Below are positions 26,446 to 33,618 of a stretch of DNA of 64,000 nt, piece by piece. A model generated the notes under the pieces. That model was given only the letters and a program-made list of their open reading frames with translations. It was not told where the DNA came from and searched no databases. Within the stretch, counting starts at the first letter, position 1, and each line of letters starts with the position of its first letter. The position numbers and the translations under genes are program-made. Source of the stretch: Actinotignum sanguinis (GTDB taxonomy: Bacteria; Actinomycetota; Actinomycetes; Actinomycetales; Actinomycetaceae); contig NZ_QDIE01000004.1 of NCBI RefSeq assembly GCF_003957255.1, forward strand, positions 34,036 to 98,035. Reading direction: 5' to 3'.

Positions 26446-29060
26446 GAATCGTCGCTTTCTTCGCTGCCTGTTTCGGGGTGCTCCGCGGCGCCATTTTCGG
26501 TGCCTGTTCCGCCCCGATCCTCAGCTTCGCAACGGGCATAGACCGCCACCGGCAGCGTAGCGCAGGCATCGCGCACGAAGAGCTGCGGCCCCTCAACCTC
26601 ACCTTCCTCCAGAACGTTGCGCCACCGGCCGGGCGGGAGGACGATATGCGCATCACCCCAGCCGCCGGCCAGTTCCTGGCGGTGTGCGAGACGCGAGACC
26701 AGCACAATAACATCCGGCTCCCCGTCCAGAGTGCGGGTAAAGGCAAAAATATTTCCGGTGGTAGCAGCCAATGGTTCGTAGCCTGAGCGCAGCGACACAA
26801 AAGTATCGGGACGCTCACGGCGCAGCCGTAACAGACGCGAGGTCACCCACATTTTTTCTTCATCGACGCTCGCCCGCGCGGGTAGCGCACCTGCTGAATC
26901 TAGCTGCGTGAGGATTCCGGCAAGACGCCGGTAATTGACGGGGCGGCGGTTATCGGGATCAACCAGCACATTCCGAGTAATTTCCTCCCCCTGATAGGTA
27001 TCGGGCACCCCGATAAGGGTGAGGGCCAGCACCTTCGCGGCGAGGATACGTGCGCGGCGCGCCGGCCGGGTCTGTTCCCACCAGGCGGTGAGTTCAGCCA
27101 CCGATTCCGGGGTGGAAATAACCGAACGAGCATAGGCAAAAAGCCCGGTTTCCACCGCTTCGTCCGGCTCGGTCCAGGTGGTCCAGGTTTTTTGTTCCCG
27201 GGCGGCCTTGCGGAGGTAATCAATGAGGCGATCAGCTTCGATGGGCCCGTTATCCGTCCACGTTCCGATAATTGTTTGCCACATGAGGTTTTCGATCTGG
27301 CCATCGAGCTCCGCGGGGCGGGAGGTGGCGTGCCGTTCGCGCAGCCGTTCAAGGAGTTCTATCCACTCGGTGGGGTAGTCCGCCAGCGTGGCAATAGCAG
27401 CGCGGGTATCTTCCCCGCGTTTGGTGTCGTGGGTGGTAAGCGTGGTCATCATCACGGGCCAATCGGCCATCATCTGCCGGGTCCAGGTGTGCAGTTCATC
27501 GGGGGTGAGCGAGGCGCGCCGCGGATCGGATCCGACTTCTGTCGCTGAGGTGAGCGCGGTATAACGATAAAAGGCGGTGTCCTCCACGCCCTTGGCCATA
27601 ACCGCTCCGCATACCTGCTGGAAACGGATAATCGCCTCATTCCGGGAAGCATCATGGCGTTTTGCCGCCGAGCCGATTTCCCGCCCGAGCAAAATATCCA
27701 CCACAACATCCAGGGTTTCGCAGCGGTCCTCGGATAGCAGCCCCCGGGCGCGTTCCGCGGCTTCGAGGAGTGCAGCTTCGGCATTGGCATGCGGTTTTTC
27801 TCCGGGAACCACATACGCGCGGTAGCGGTCCATGCAGATGACGAGCGCGGAAACAGCATCGTGCAAGGAACGTTGGGAATGATCGCGCAGGCGCAGGTCA
27901 TCACGGCATACCTCCGCCATGAGCCGCGCCATCCGCTCGACCTCCGCCTGGAGAGAGGAATGCATAATTTGGCGTTTTGCCTCCCGTTCCAGAACGGGAT
28001 AGGGCTGGGTGGTATTGGACAGATGCACAAAATTCGCGGTGAGGGAGCGCACCCCTTCCGGGTCGGTGAGCAGTGCCCCAATACGCCAGGAGGCTTCGTA
28101 TCCGGTGCACCCCGCGCACTTCCAATCCGAGGGAAGCTTCTCGTTGCCCTCCAGAATTTTCTCCGCCACGATCCACGCCCCGCCGGTCGCTTCGTACAGG
28201 CGCTCCATATACTGGCGCGGATCGGCCAGCCCATCGGGGTGATCGATACGGAACGCATCGATAAAACCGGCGCGGAAGAGCTCCAGCAGCAGCGCGTGGG
28301 AGGCGTGAAATACCTCGGGATCCTCTACCCGAATCCCGGCGAGGGTATCCACATCAAAAAATCGCCGGTAATTGAGTTCTTCTTCAGCTACTCGCCAGTA
28401 GGCGAGCCGATAGTACTGGCGTTGCAGCAGTTCTGCCAGAGGGAGAAATTCGGTGCCTTTCCGAACCGGGAAAATGTGGTCGTAGTAGCGCAGTACCGGA
28501 ACGTCGCCGTCGTCCTCATAACCCGGTACGACGACGTGATCGAGCGTTATTGCCTCGCGGGCCAGCGCCGTACCCACCCGTTCGCCCAACACCGGGATGA
28601 GGATCCCATCGTCGCTGGACTCCACGTCAATATCGAACCAGGAAGCGTAGGGAGACTCGGGCCCGTCGCGCAGCAGGGACCACATGGCGCGGTTGAGGTA
28701 GAGCGGGGTGGGCATCGCCATGTGATTGGGAACCACATCAACGACGACGCCGAGTCCGGCCGCGTGCGCCGCATTCGCAAAAGCCTCAAAACCGGCCCGG
28801 CCGCCCATCGGCTCGGAAATCCGGGTGTGATCCACTACGTCATAGCCGTGCGTGGAACCCGGTGCAGCCTGGAGGATGGGGGAGCAGTACACATCGGTAA
28901 TCCCGAGCTGCACCAGGTAAGGGAGCAGAGCGGTAGCATCCGCGAAAGTGAAATGAGGGCCGAGCTGCAACCGATACGTAGACACGGGCTGGCGCCGCCC
29001 GGCGCCGGGCACGTGGGAACGTAGAGCTGGAATACTAGAGGTATCGGTGATTGCGGTCAT
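26433..29060 (-). CDS. treY: Malto-oligosyltrehalose synthase
   Basis: An 875-residue GH13 enzyme that turns the reducing end of a maltodextrin into an alpha,alpha-1,1 (trehalosyl) linkage. Family features are 'STYRLQLGPHFTFADA' at the N-terminus, 'VDVVPNHMA', the catalytic 'DAFRIDHPDGLADP', the acid/base segment 'IVAEKILEGNE', and 'MAKGVEDTAFYR'-like 'GVEDTAFYRY' near the middle. ATG 29060 is chosen because 'QPVSTYRLQLGP' begins soon after it, and the extension to 29141 would overlap glgX. It follows glgX after 10 bases and overlaps treZ. The C-terminal 20 residues are acidic and not conserved. Confidence 0.9.
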   Translation of the reverse strand: MTAITDTSSIPALRSHVPGAGRRQPVSTYRLQLGPHFTFADATALLPYLVQLGITDVYCSPILQAAPGSTHGYDVVDHTRISEPMGGRAGFEAFANAAHAAGLGVVVDVVPNHMAMPTPLYLNRAMWSLLRDGPESPYASWFDIDVESSDDGILIPVLGERVGTALAREAITLDHVVVPGYEDDGDVPVLRYYDHIFPVRKGTEFLPLAELLQRQYYRLAYWRVAEEELNYRRFFDVDTLAGIRVEDPEVFHASHALLLELFRAGFIDAFRIDHPDGLADPRQYMERLYEATGGAWIVAEKILEGNEKLPSDWKCAGCTGYEASWRIGALLTDPEGVRSLTANFVHLSNTTQPYPVLEREAKRQIMHSSLQAEVERMARLMAEVCRDDLRLRDHSQRSLHDAVSALVICMDRYRAYVVPGEKPHANAEAALLEAAERARGLLSEDRCETLDVVVDILLGREIGSAAKRHDASRNEAIIRFQQVCGAVMAKGVEDTAFYRYTALTSATEVGSDPRRASLTPDELHTWTRQMMADWPVMMTTLTTHDTKRGEDTRAAIATLADYPTEWIELLERLRERHATSRPAELDGQIENLMWQTIIGTWTDNGPIEADRLIDYLRKAAREQKTWTTWTEPDEAVETGLFAYARSVISTPESVAELTAWWEQTRPARRARILAAKVLALTLIGVPDTYQGEEITRNVLVDPDNRRPVNYRRLAGILTQLDSAGALPARASVDEEKMWVTSRLLRLRRERPDTFVSLRSGYEPLAATTGNIFAFTRTLDGEPDVIVLVSRLAHRQELAGGWGDAHIVLPPGRWRNVLEEGEVEGPQLFVRDACATLPVAVYARCEAEDRGGTGTENGAAEHPETGSEESDDSWNL

Positions 29061-29070
29061 ACTTTCGAGC

Positions 29071-31233
29071 TTAGCGCACGGTCGGCGTAGTTTTCTGGGC
29101 GCCGGCCAGCGCATCATCGATATCCTCCTCGGAGGGCTCATGCACGAAAACGCGCATCGAGCGCCCGATCAGACTGGTGGTATCCCCGGATGCGAAAACG
29201 AGCTGGGGATTCACCTCCGCCGCGGTATTGACCACTTCCGTCCATTCGCGCGCATAGTCGCCGCCCGGGATGGCGAACTCAACTTCGTCGTCGCCCGCAT
29301 TGAACATGAGGAGGACGTCATCATCAATAATCGGGTTACCGCGCTCATCGGGTTCGCGAATACCCGCACCGTTGAGGAAAACCATGAGGGCACGCGCGAA
29401 ACCGGAATCCCAATCGGAATCTTCCATCTGGCTGGAGTCGGGGCGGAACCATTCGATTTCCGGGAGGCACCCTTCACATACAGGATCGAAACCGGAAACG
29501 AAACGCCGCCGCCGAAAGACCGGATGATTCTTGCGGAAAGCAATCGCTGCCCGCGTGAATTGCAAAATATCCATCTGGCGATCATCGAGATCCCAATCCA
29601 TCCAGGCGATCTCATTGTCCTGGCAGTAGGTGTTGTTATTACCGCCCTGGGTGCGCCCAATTTCATCACCGTGAGAAATCATCGGTACCCCTTGGGAAAG
29701 CAGCAGGGTAGAGATGAAATTGCGGATTTGGCGTTCGCGCAGATCGAGAATATCGGGATTATCCGTGGGGCCTTCTTCCCCGCAGTTCCAAGAACGGTTA
29801 TTCGATTCGCCATCGGCGTTGTTTTCACCGTTGGCTTCGTTGTGTTTCTCGTTATAGGAAACCAGATCACGCATGGTGAAACCATCGTGGGCGGTCACGA
29901 AATTAATGGAGGCGAAGGGGCGGCGCCCGGAGGATTCGTACAGGTCCGCGCTGCCCGTCAGGCGCGAGGCGAATTCCGGAAGGGCGGCCGGTTCTCCGCG
30001 CCAAAAATCGCGCACGGTGTCGCGGTATTTGCCGTTCCATTCCGTCCATAGCGGGGGGAAGCCGCCTACCTGGTAGCCGCCTTCGCCCACATCCCAGGGT
30101 TCGGCAATGAGTTTGACCTGGGAAATGATGGGGTCCTGCTGGATGATGTCGAAGAAGGAGGAGAGCTTATCCACCGCGTGGAGTTCCCGGGCCAGGGTGG
30201 AGGCCAAGTCAAAACGGAAACCGTCCACGTGCATTTCCGTCACCCAGTACCGCAGCGAATCCATAATGAGTTGGAGGGTGTGCGGGGAGGTCATATTCAG
30301 GGAGTTTCCGGTCCCGGTGGTATCGAAATAGTGCCGCGGATCATCGGGAACCAGGCGGTAGTAGGACCGGTTATCGATGCCCTTGAAGGAAAGGGTGGGG
30401 CCCATGTGGTTCCCCTCCGCCGTGTGGTTGTAGACCACGTCAAGGATGACCTCAATATCGGCTTCGTGGAAAGCTTTGACCATGGCCTTGAACTCATCGA
30501 CCTGCTCCCCGCGCGACCTGGTGGCGTAGCCATCATGGGGCGCAAAGAACCCGATGGTGTTGTAACCCCAGTAATTGCTCAGGCCCCGATCCTGGAGCGA
30601 GGTGTCATTGATGAAGTGGTGCACGGGCATCAGCTCAATAGCCGTGACCCCCAGGGAAGTGAAGTAATCGAGAATAGGTGGGTGGGTGAGACCCTGGTAC
30701 GTACCGCGCAATTCTTCGGGAACATCCGGGTGGCGCTGGGTGAAACCCTTGACGTGGGTTTCATAAATAATGGTCTCGTTATATTCATGCTTGGGTGGGC
30801 GGTCATAACCCCAATCGAAATAGGGGCTGATAACCACGGAGACCGGCACGTGGCCCAGAGAATCCAAGGTGCACGGTTGCGAAGGATTGTTGAAGTCATA
30901 GGAAAAGACTTCCTGAGCATTGGTGATATTACCTTCGATAGCTTTGGCGTACGGATCCAGGAGGAACTTGGAAGGATCGCAGCGCAGGCCCCGAGCCGGA
31001 TCGTACGGGCCGTGCACGCGATATCCGTAGCGCTGCCCAGGGCGAATCGAGGTGAGATAACAATGCCAAACATTGGCATCAACTTCCCGCAGTTCCACAC
31101 GGGTTTCCTTGTTATTTTCGTCAAGCAGGCAGAGTTCGATTTTCTCAGCCACGGAGGAGTAGATCGCGAAATTCGTGCCGGTGCCGTCGAAAGTAGCGCC
31201 CAGCGGATACGGGTGTCCAGGCCAAATTCTCAT
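29071..31233 (-). CDS. glgX: Glycogen debranching enzyme GlgX/TreX
   Basis: A 720-residue GH13 isoamylase-type enzyme that cuts alpha-1,6 branches of glycogen. It shows an N-terminal CBM48-like domain (1-150, 'YGYRVHGPYDPARG'), then 'LDVVYNHTAEGN', the nucleophile in 'DGFRFDLAST', the acid/base in 'LIAEPWDVGEGGY' and 'TAHDGFT'. In this operon it can feed linear chains to TreY and TreZ, which makes it functionally a TreX. Start: ATG 31233 ('MRIWPGHPYPLGATF') matches homologs; ATG 31248 five codons upstream is also possible. Neither has a good Shine-Dalgarno. It is the first gene of the operon and is followed upstream by a tRNA gene on the same strand. Confidence 0.9.
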   Translation of the reverse strand: MRIWPGHPYPLGATFDGTGTNFAIYSSVAEKIELCLLDENNKETRVELREVDANVWHCYLTSIRPGQRYGYRVHGPYDPARGLRCDPSKFLLDPYAKAIEGNITNAQEVFSYDFNNPSQPCTLDSLGHVPVSVVISPYFDWGYDRPPKHEYNETIIYETHVKGFTQRHPDVPEELRGTYQGLTHPPILDYFTSLGVTAIELMPVHHFINDTSLQDRGLSNYWGYNTIGFFAPHDGYATRSRGEQVDEFKAMVKAFHEADIEVILDVVYNHTAEGNHMGPTLSFKGIDNRSYYRLVPDDPRHYFDTTGTGNSLNMTSPHTLQLIMDSLRYWVTEMHVDGFRFDLASTLARELHAVDKLSSFFDIIQQDPIISQVKLIAEPWDVGEGGYQVGGFPPLWTEWNGKYRDTVRDFWRGEPAALPEFASRLTGSADLYESSGRRPFASINFVTAHDGFTMRDLVSYNEKHNEANGENNADGESNNRSWNCGEEGPTDNPDILDLRERQIRNFISTLLLSQGVPMISHGDEIGRTQGGNNNTYCQDNEIAWMDWDLDDRQMDILQFTRAAIAFRKNHPVFRRRRFVSGFDPVCEGCLPEIEWFRPDSSQMEDSDWDSGFARALMVFLNGAGIREPDERGNPIIDDDVLLMFNAGDDEVEFAIPGGDYAREWTEVVNTAAEVNPQLVFASGDTTSLIGRSMRVFVHEPSEEDIDDALAGAQKTTPTVR

Positions 31234-31282
31234 ACCTGAGTATCTCATACGATGGTGGGAATCTACTGAAAATTTACTGAAC

Positions 31283-31357
31283 TGGTGGGCGATACTGGGT
31301 TCGAACCAGTGACCTCTTCGGTGTGAACGAAGCGCTCTACCACTGAGCTAATCGCCC
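31283..31357 (-). tRNA. tRNA-Val(CAC)
   Basis: On the minus strand the acceptor arm GGGCGAT/ATCGCCC, D-arm, anticodon stem CTTCG/CGAAG with loop TTCACAC and T-arm GGTTCGA form a complete cloverleaf. The anticodon is CAC, reading GUG valine codons. The 3' CCA is encoded (31283-31285). It lies 50 bases upstream of glgX on the same strand. Confidence 0.95.
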
Positions 31358-31453
31358 GGGCGACCGTAACGGCCCGTGCATCACGCAAGCTTATAGGGGG
31401 TGGCCGGCGAAACTCAAATTTAACCAACGTGGTGTGCACCTCACCGGTCCGGT

Positions 31454-31483
31454 TTGACCGGGCGCTCAGAAAGTCGCTATAGT
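31454..31483 (+). promoter_or_regulatory. Putative promoter of the + strand tRNA cluster
   Basis: TTGACC (31454-31459) and TATAGT (31478-31483) are separated by 18 bases and match sigma-70 consensus hexamers well. They precede the first tRNA-Gly by 87 bases, so transcripts would carry a leader of about 80 bases. Confidence 0.5.
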
Positions 31484-31570
31484 TTTTCGATGTCATCGAC
31501 GTCGCCGCGGCGGTTCCCGCCACGGTTAACCTGGCCAGCACGGCTCGGGTAGTGATTGTTGAGTGGCCAC

Positions 31571-31643
31571 GCGGATGTAGCTCAGTTGGTAGAGCGCAAC
31601 CTTGCCAAGGTTGAGGTCGCGGGTTCGAGCCCCGTCATCCGCT
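31571..31643 (+). tRNA. tRNA-Gly(GCC), copy 1
   Basis: A cloverleaf with acceptor GCGGATG/CATCCGC, anticodon stem CAACC/GGTTG, loop TTGCCAA (anticodon GCC) and T-loop GGTTCGAG. The discriminator is T, and CCA is not encoded. The sequence is identical over its full length to the second copy at 31924-31996. Confidence 0.95.
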
Positions 31644-31702
31644 CGGATGTGAAGAAAGGCAAAGCGGCACACCGTGCCCATACTCCTCTCACGTATCCGG
31701 AC

Positions 31703-31773
31703 GGTGGGTTGGCCGAGAGGCGAGGCGACGGCCTGCAAAGCCGTGTACACGGGTTCGAATCCCGTACCCACCT
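31703..31773 (+). tRNA. tRNA-Cys(GCA)
   Basis: A 71-base cloverleaf with acceptor GGTGGGT/ACCCACC, anticodon stem ACGGC/GCCGT, loop CTGCAAA (anticodon GCA) and T-arm GGTTCGAAT. CCA is not encoded. It lies between the first tRNA-Gly and the first tRNA-Val(GAC), and only four bases separate it from that tRNA-Val. Confidence 0.95.
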
Positions 31774-31777
31774 CGCG

Positions 31778-31852
31778 GGGCGATTGGCGCAGCGGGAGCG
31801 CGCTTCCCTGACACGGAAGAGGTCACTGGTTCGATCCCAGTATCGCCCACCA
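31778..31852 (+). tRNA. tRNA-Val(GAC), copy 1
   Basis: Acceptor GGGCGAT/ATCGCCC, anticodon stem CTTCC/GGAAG, loop CTGACAC (anticodon GAC), with CCA encoded at 31850-31852. It is identical to the copy at 31998-32072. Its 3' half is nearly the reverse complement of the minus-strand tRNA-Val(CAC) at 31283-31357. Confidence 0.95.
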
Positions 31853-31873
31853 CTATTTCCTTGCAGCGCCATT

Positions 31874-31902
31874 TTGACCCGGCTCTCACGGTTGGGTAAA
31901 CT
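31874..31902 (+). promoter_or_regulatory. Promoter of the second tRNA-Gly/tRNA-Val pair
   Basis: TTGACC (31874-31879) and TAAACT (31897-31902) are 17 bases apart, an ideal sigma-70 spacing. The second tRNA-Gly begins 22 bases after the -10 element. It suggests that the duplicated pair is transcribed on its own. Confidence 0.65.
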
Positions 31903-31923
31903 AGTGGCTCGCTGTGAAACAGT

Positions 31924-31996
31924 GCGGATGTAGCTCAGTTGGTAGAGCGCAACCTTGCCAAGGTTGAGGTCGCGGGTTCGAGCCCCGTCATCCGCT
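31924..31996 (+). tRNA. tRNA-Gly(GCC), copy 2
   Basis: Identical in all 73 bases to the tRNA-Gly(GCC) at 31571-31643. It has its own well-formed promoter just upstream and is separated from the next tRNA by one base. Confidence 0.95.
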
Positions 31997-31997
31997 C

Positions 31998-32072
31998 GGG
32001 CGATTGGCGCAGCGGGAGCGCGCTTCCCTGACACGGAAGAGGTCACTGGTTCGATCCCAGTATCGCCCACCA
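31998..32072 (+). tRNA. tRNA-Val(GAC), copy 2
   Basis: Identical to the tRNA-Val(GAC) at 31778-31852, including the encoded CCA (32070-32072). It is the last tRNA of the cluster and borders the 795-base gene-free stretch that follows, a typical position for past integration events. Confidence 0.95.
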
Positions 32073-32867
32073 CGGATTTTCACCACAGAATCGCCACCTC
32101 AAGGTCTTCCCGCCTGCGGTGTCTCAGCTGCCTGGTGGCCCCGTAGTTGCCCCGTACCCCTCGTGACCTTTCGTGAATGGGGTAATGGACAGAAGTGCCT
32201 CATGGCGCTGTATCACCGCGCTGAAACGGCGATTGGGGCCTGTGCCGCCCGCTGCCTTGCCTCGCCGCCCACCGCGCCGCCTGCTGTCTTGCCTCGCCGC
32301 CCACCGTCCGCCGCGCCGGCGAGGAGGGTGTGTTTTCCCGGGATGTACTTCGCATGTACGACAAGCGCAGTACAGTTATGAAAACAGATCCCCCTCCCCA
32401 GAGGCCGGTGTGACTATTGAAGTTCGTGAAACCCATGAGACTCTCGCGGGAAAGCAGCCGCGTTTGCCCGAAATCAAAATGCAACTGCAGCTACATTAAG
32501 AAATTGTTTTGATGTCGTGGAGTTGCATCCTGTGGGGCCCACTGTCGTGGCGTTGCATCCTGCGGAGCCCACTGTCGTGAGGTTGCTTTTTGTGGGGGCC
32601 TCCTGCCGGGAGGGCACATCCTGGGGGCTTCACTGTCGATGCGTTGCTATTTATGGACATGACATGACCAAAGTCCCGGGGAATCACCTCAAGCTCTACG
32701 CAATCATGCCATGAGCGTAAAAGCGCGCAAGCACGCGGGAAAGCGGCGGCGTCGTGCGGAAAAATCAGTCCTCAATAGCAGGTTTTATCTCGCGGCGTTA
32801 GGTCTTCCTGACTATATTTTCCGCATCGGAACGGGTAGACCTATATACGTAACGAAAGGATGGATCA
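32073..32867. other. Gene-free stretch between tRNA cluster and dps
   Basis: I find no supportable gene in these 795 bases. Open frames such as 32173-32499 and 32711-32923 on +, and 32496-32687 on -, show no recognised domain or ribosome-binding site; the second overlaps the dps start. Contents that stand out are a 19-base direct repeat (32256-32274 and 32288-32306), a block of 30-base tandem repeats at 32513-32602 and a short 'GGCVFPGC' peptide-coding remnant near 32330. The last part should hold the dps promoter. Confidence 0.6.
32513..32602. repeat. Degenerate 30-base tandem repeat
   Basis: Units beginning TGTCGTGG/TGTCGTGA start at 32513, 32543 and 32573, exactly 30 bases apart; each continues with a GTTGCATCCTG-like core and ends in GGGGCCCAC or a variant. 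The first two units agree at almost every base, the third is decayed, and a related start, TGTCGATGCGTTGCT, recurs at 32634. In the minus frame the repeats encode a ten-residue periodic peptide ('HDSGxxRMQx'), but no gene can be supported. Confidence 0.75.
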
Positions 32868-33314
32868 ATGGCCGAAAAAGTTGTTATCGATGCTCTTCAG
32901 CGTACGCTGACCGATCTTATTGACCTCTCCCTGCAGGCTAAGCAGTACCACTGGAATATTCAGGGCGCGCGTTTCCGCGCTCTGCACCTCGCTCTCGATG
33001 AAGTTGTATCCGTCACCCGCACTGACCTCGATGAGGTTGCCGAGCGCATCGCCACCATCGGTGGTTTCCCGGATGGCCGGGCCGTTACCGTGGCCAAGGA
33101 AAGCGGCCTCGATGATGCGGGCACCGGTCCCTTCAACGTGGATGATGTCTACACCGTGATGGCGGACAAGCTCTACGGAGCCTCCCGGCGCATCCAGAAT
33201 GACCTGTCCAAGGTGGATGAAGCCGATCCGCTCAGCGGCGACCTTCTCATCGGGGTTGCGCGCAATCTGGAGCTGCAGGGCTGGTTCATGAAGGCAGCTG
33301 CGGTCGAAAACTAA
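32868..33314 (+). CDS. dps: Dps-family DNA-binding ferritin-like protein
   Basis: A 148-residue Dps protein, which forms dodecamers that store iron and protect DNA from peroxide. The inter-subunit ferroxidase residues are H28 ('YHWNIQG'), H40 and D44 ('LHLALDEV'), and D55 and E59 ('DLDEVAERI'). The N-terminus is short, without the long basic tail that binds DNA in E. coli Dps, so iron detoxification may be its main role. AAAGGA at 32855-32860 supports the ATG at 32868. It is monocistronic, with hairpins after the stop. Confidence 0.9.
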   Translation: MAEKVVIDALQRTLTDLIDLSLQAKQYHWNIQGARFRALHLALDEVVSVTRTDLDEVAERIATIGGFPDGRAVTVAKESGLDDAGTGPFNVDDVYTVMADKLYGASRRIQNDLSKVDEADPLSGDLLIGVARNLELQGWFMKAAAVEN

Positions 33315-33353
33315 GTCATTCGCGCCTTCGTGGCGCTCACCTTGTGACTTAAC

Positions 33354-33395
33354 GCGAAGGGGACCATCCCGCCTGGTGGGGTGCGTCCCCTTCGC
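33354..33395 (+). terminator. Terminator hairpin after dps
   Basis: GCGAAGGGGAC (33354-33364) pairs perfectly with GTCCCCTTCGC (33385-33395); the loop can form a further CCC/GGG pair. Only a weak T-rich tail follows. A second inverted repeat (AAGTCA at 33313-33318 and TGACTT at 33345-33350) lies right at the dps stop. Confidence 0.6.
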
Positions 33396-33618
33396 TATGT
33401 TCTCACGGGCGCGCAAGTTCCGCCGGTGAGGCTACCCGCGCTATGCGTGAGCCTCCCGTCAATCTACCCGCGGTAAGCGTGACGGGTATGCGTGAGCTGT
33501 ATCCCCTTCCGCGGGCTGGCGGTGACGCGTCGCGGGCGTGCCCGGGGTGAAACAGGTATCCTGGTGGGCGGGCATCCCCGGTCTGGATGCCGTGAAAAAT
33601 AGAACTAAGGAGAAAACT
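33396..33618 (+). promoter_or_regulatory. thrS upstream region with nested hairpins
   Basis: CCCGTCA (33455-33461) pairs with TGACGGG (33480-33486) and encloses TACC/GGTA. A second hairpin, GGCATCC (33571-33577) with GGATGCC (33585-33591), lies just before the TAAGGAG ribosome-binding site. There is no T-box motif (no AGGGTGGNACCGCG-type sequence). The structures could make up a leader that controls thrS or the whole operon; this is inference from pairing alone. Confidence 0.35.

Noticed and set aside
31556..32073. Open frames across the tRNA cluster
   Set aside because: They arise by translation through repeated tRNA genes and have no ribosome-binding sites.
32711..32923. 70-codon open frame overlapping the dps start
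   Set aside because: It overlaps the well-supported dps gene in another frame and has no recognised features.
33396..33618. T-box riboswitch upstream of thrS
   Set aside because: No AGGGTGGNACCGCG-like T-box sequence or Stem I pattern is present; only simple hairpins are seen.
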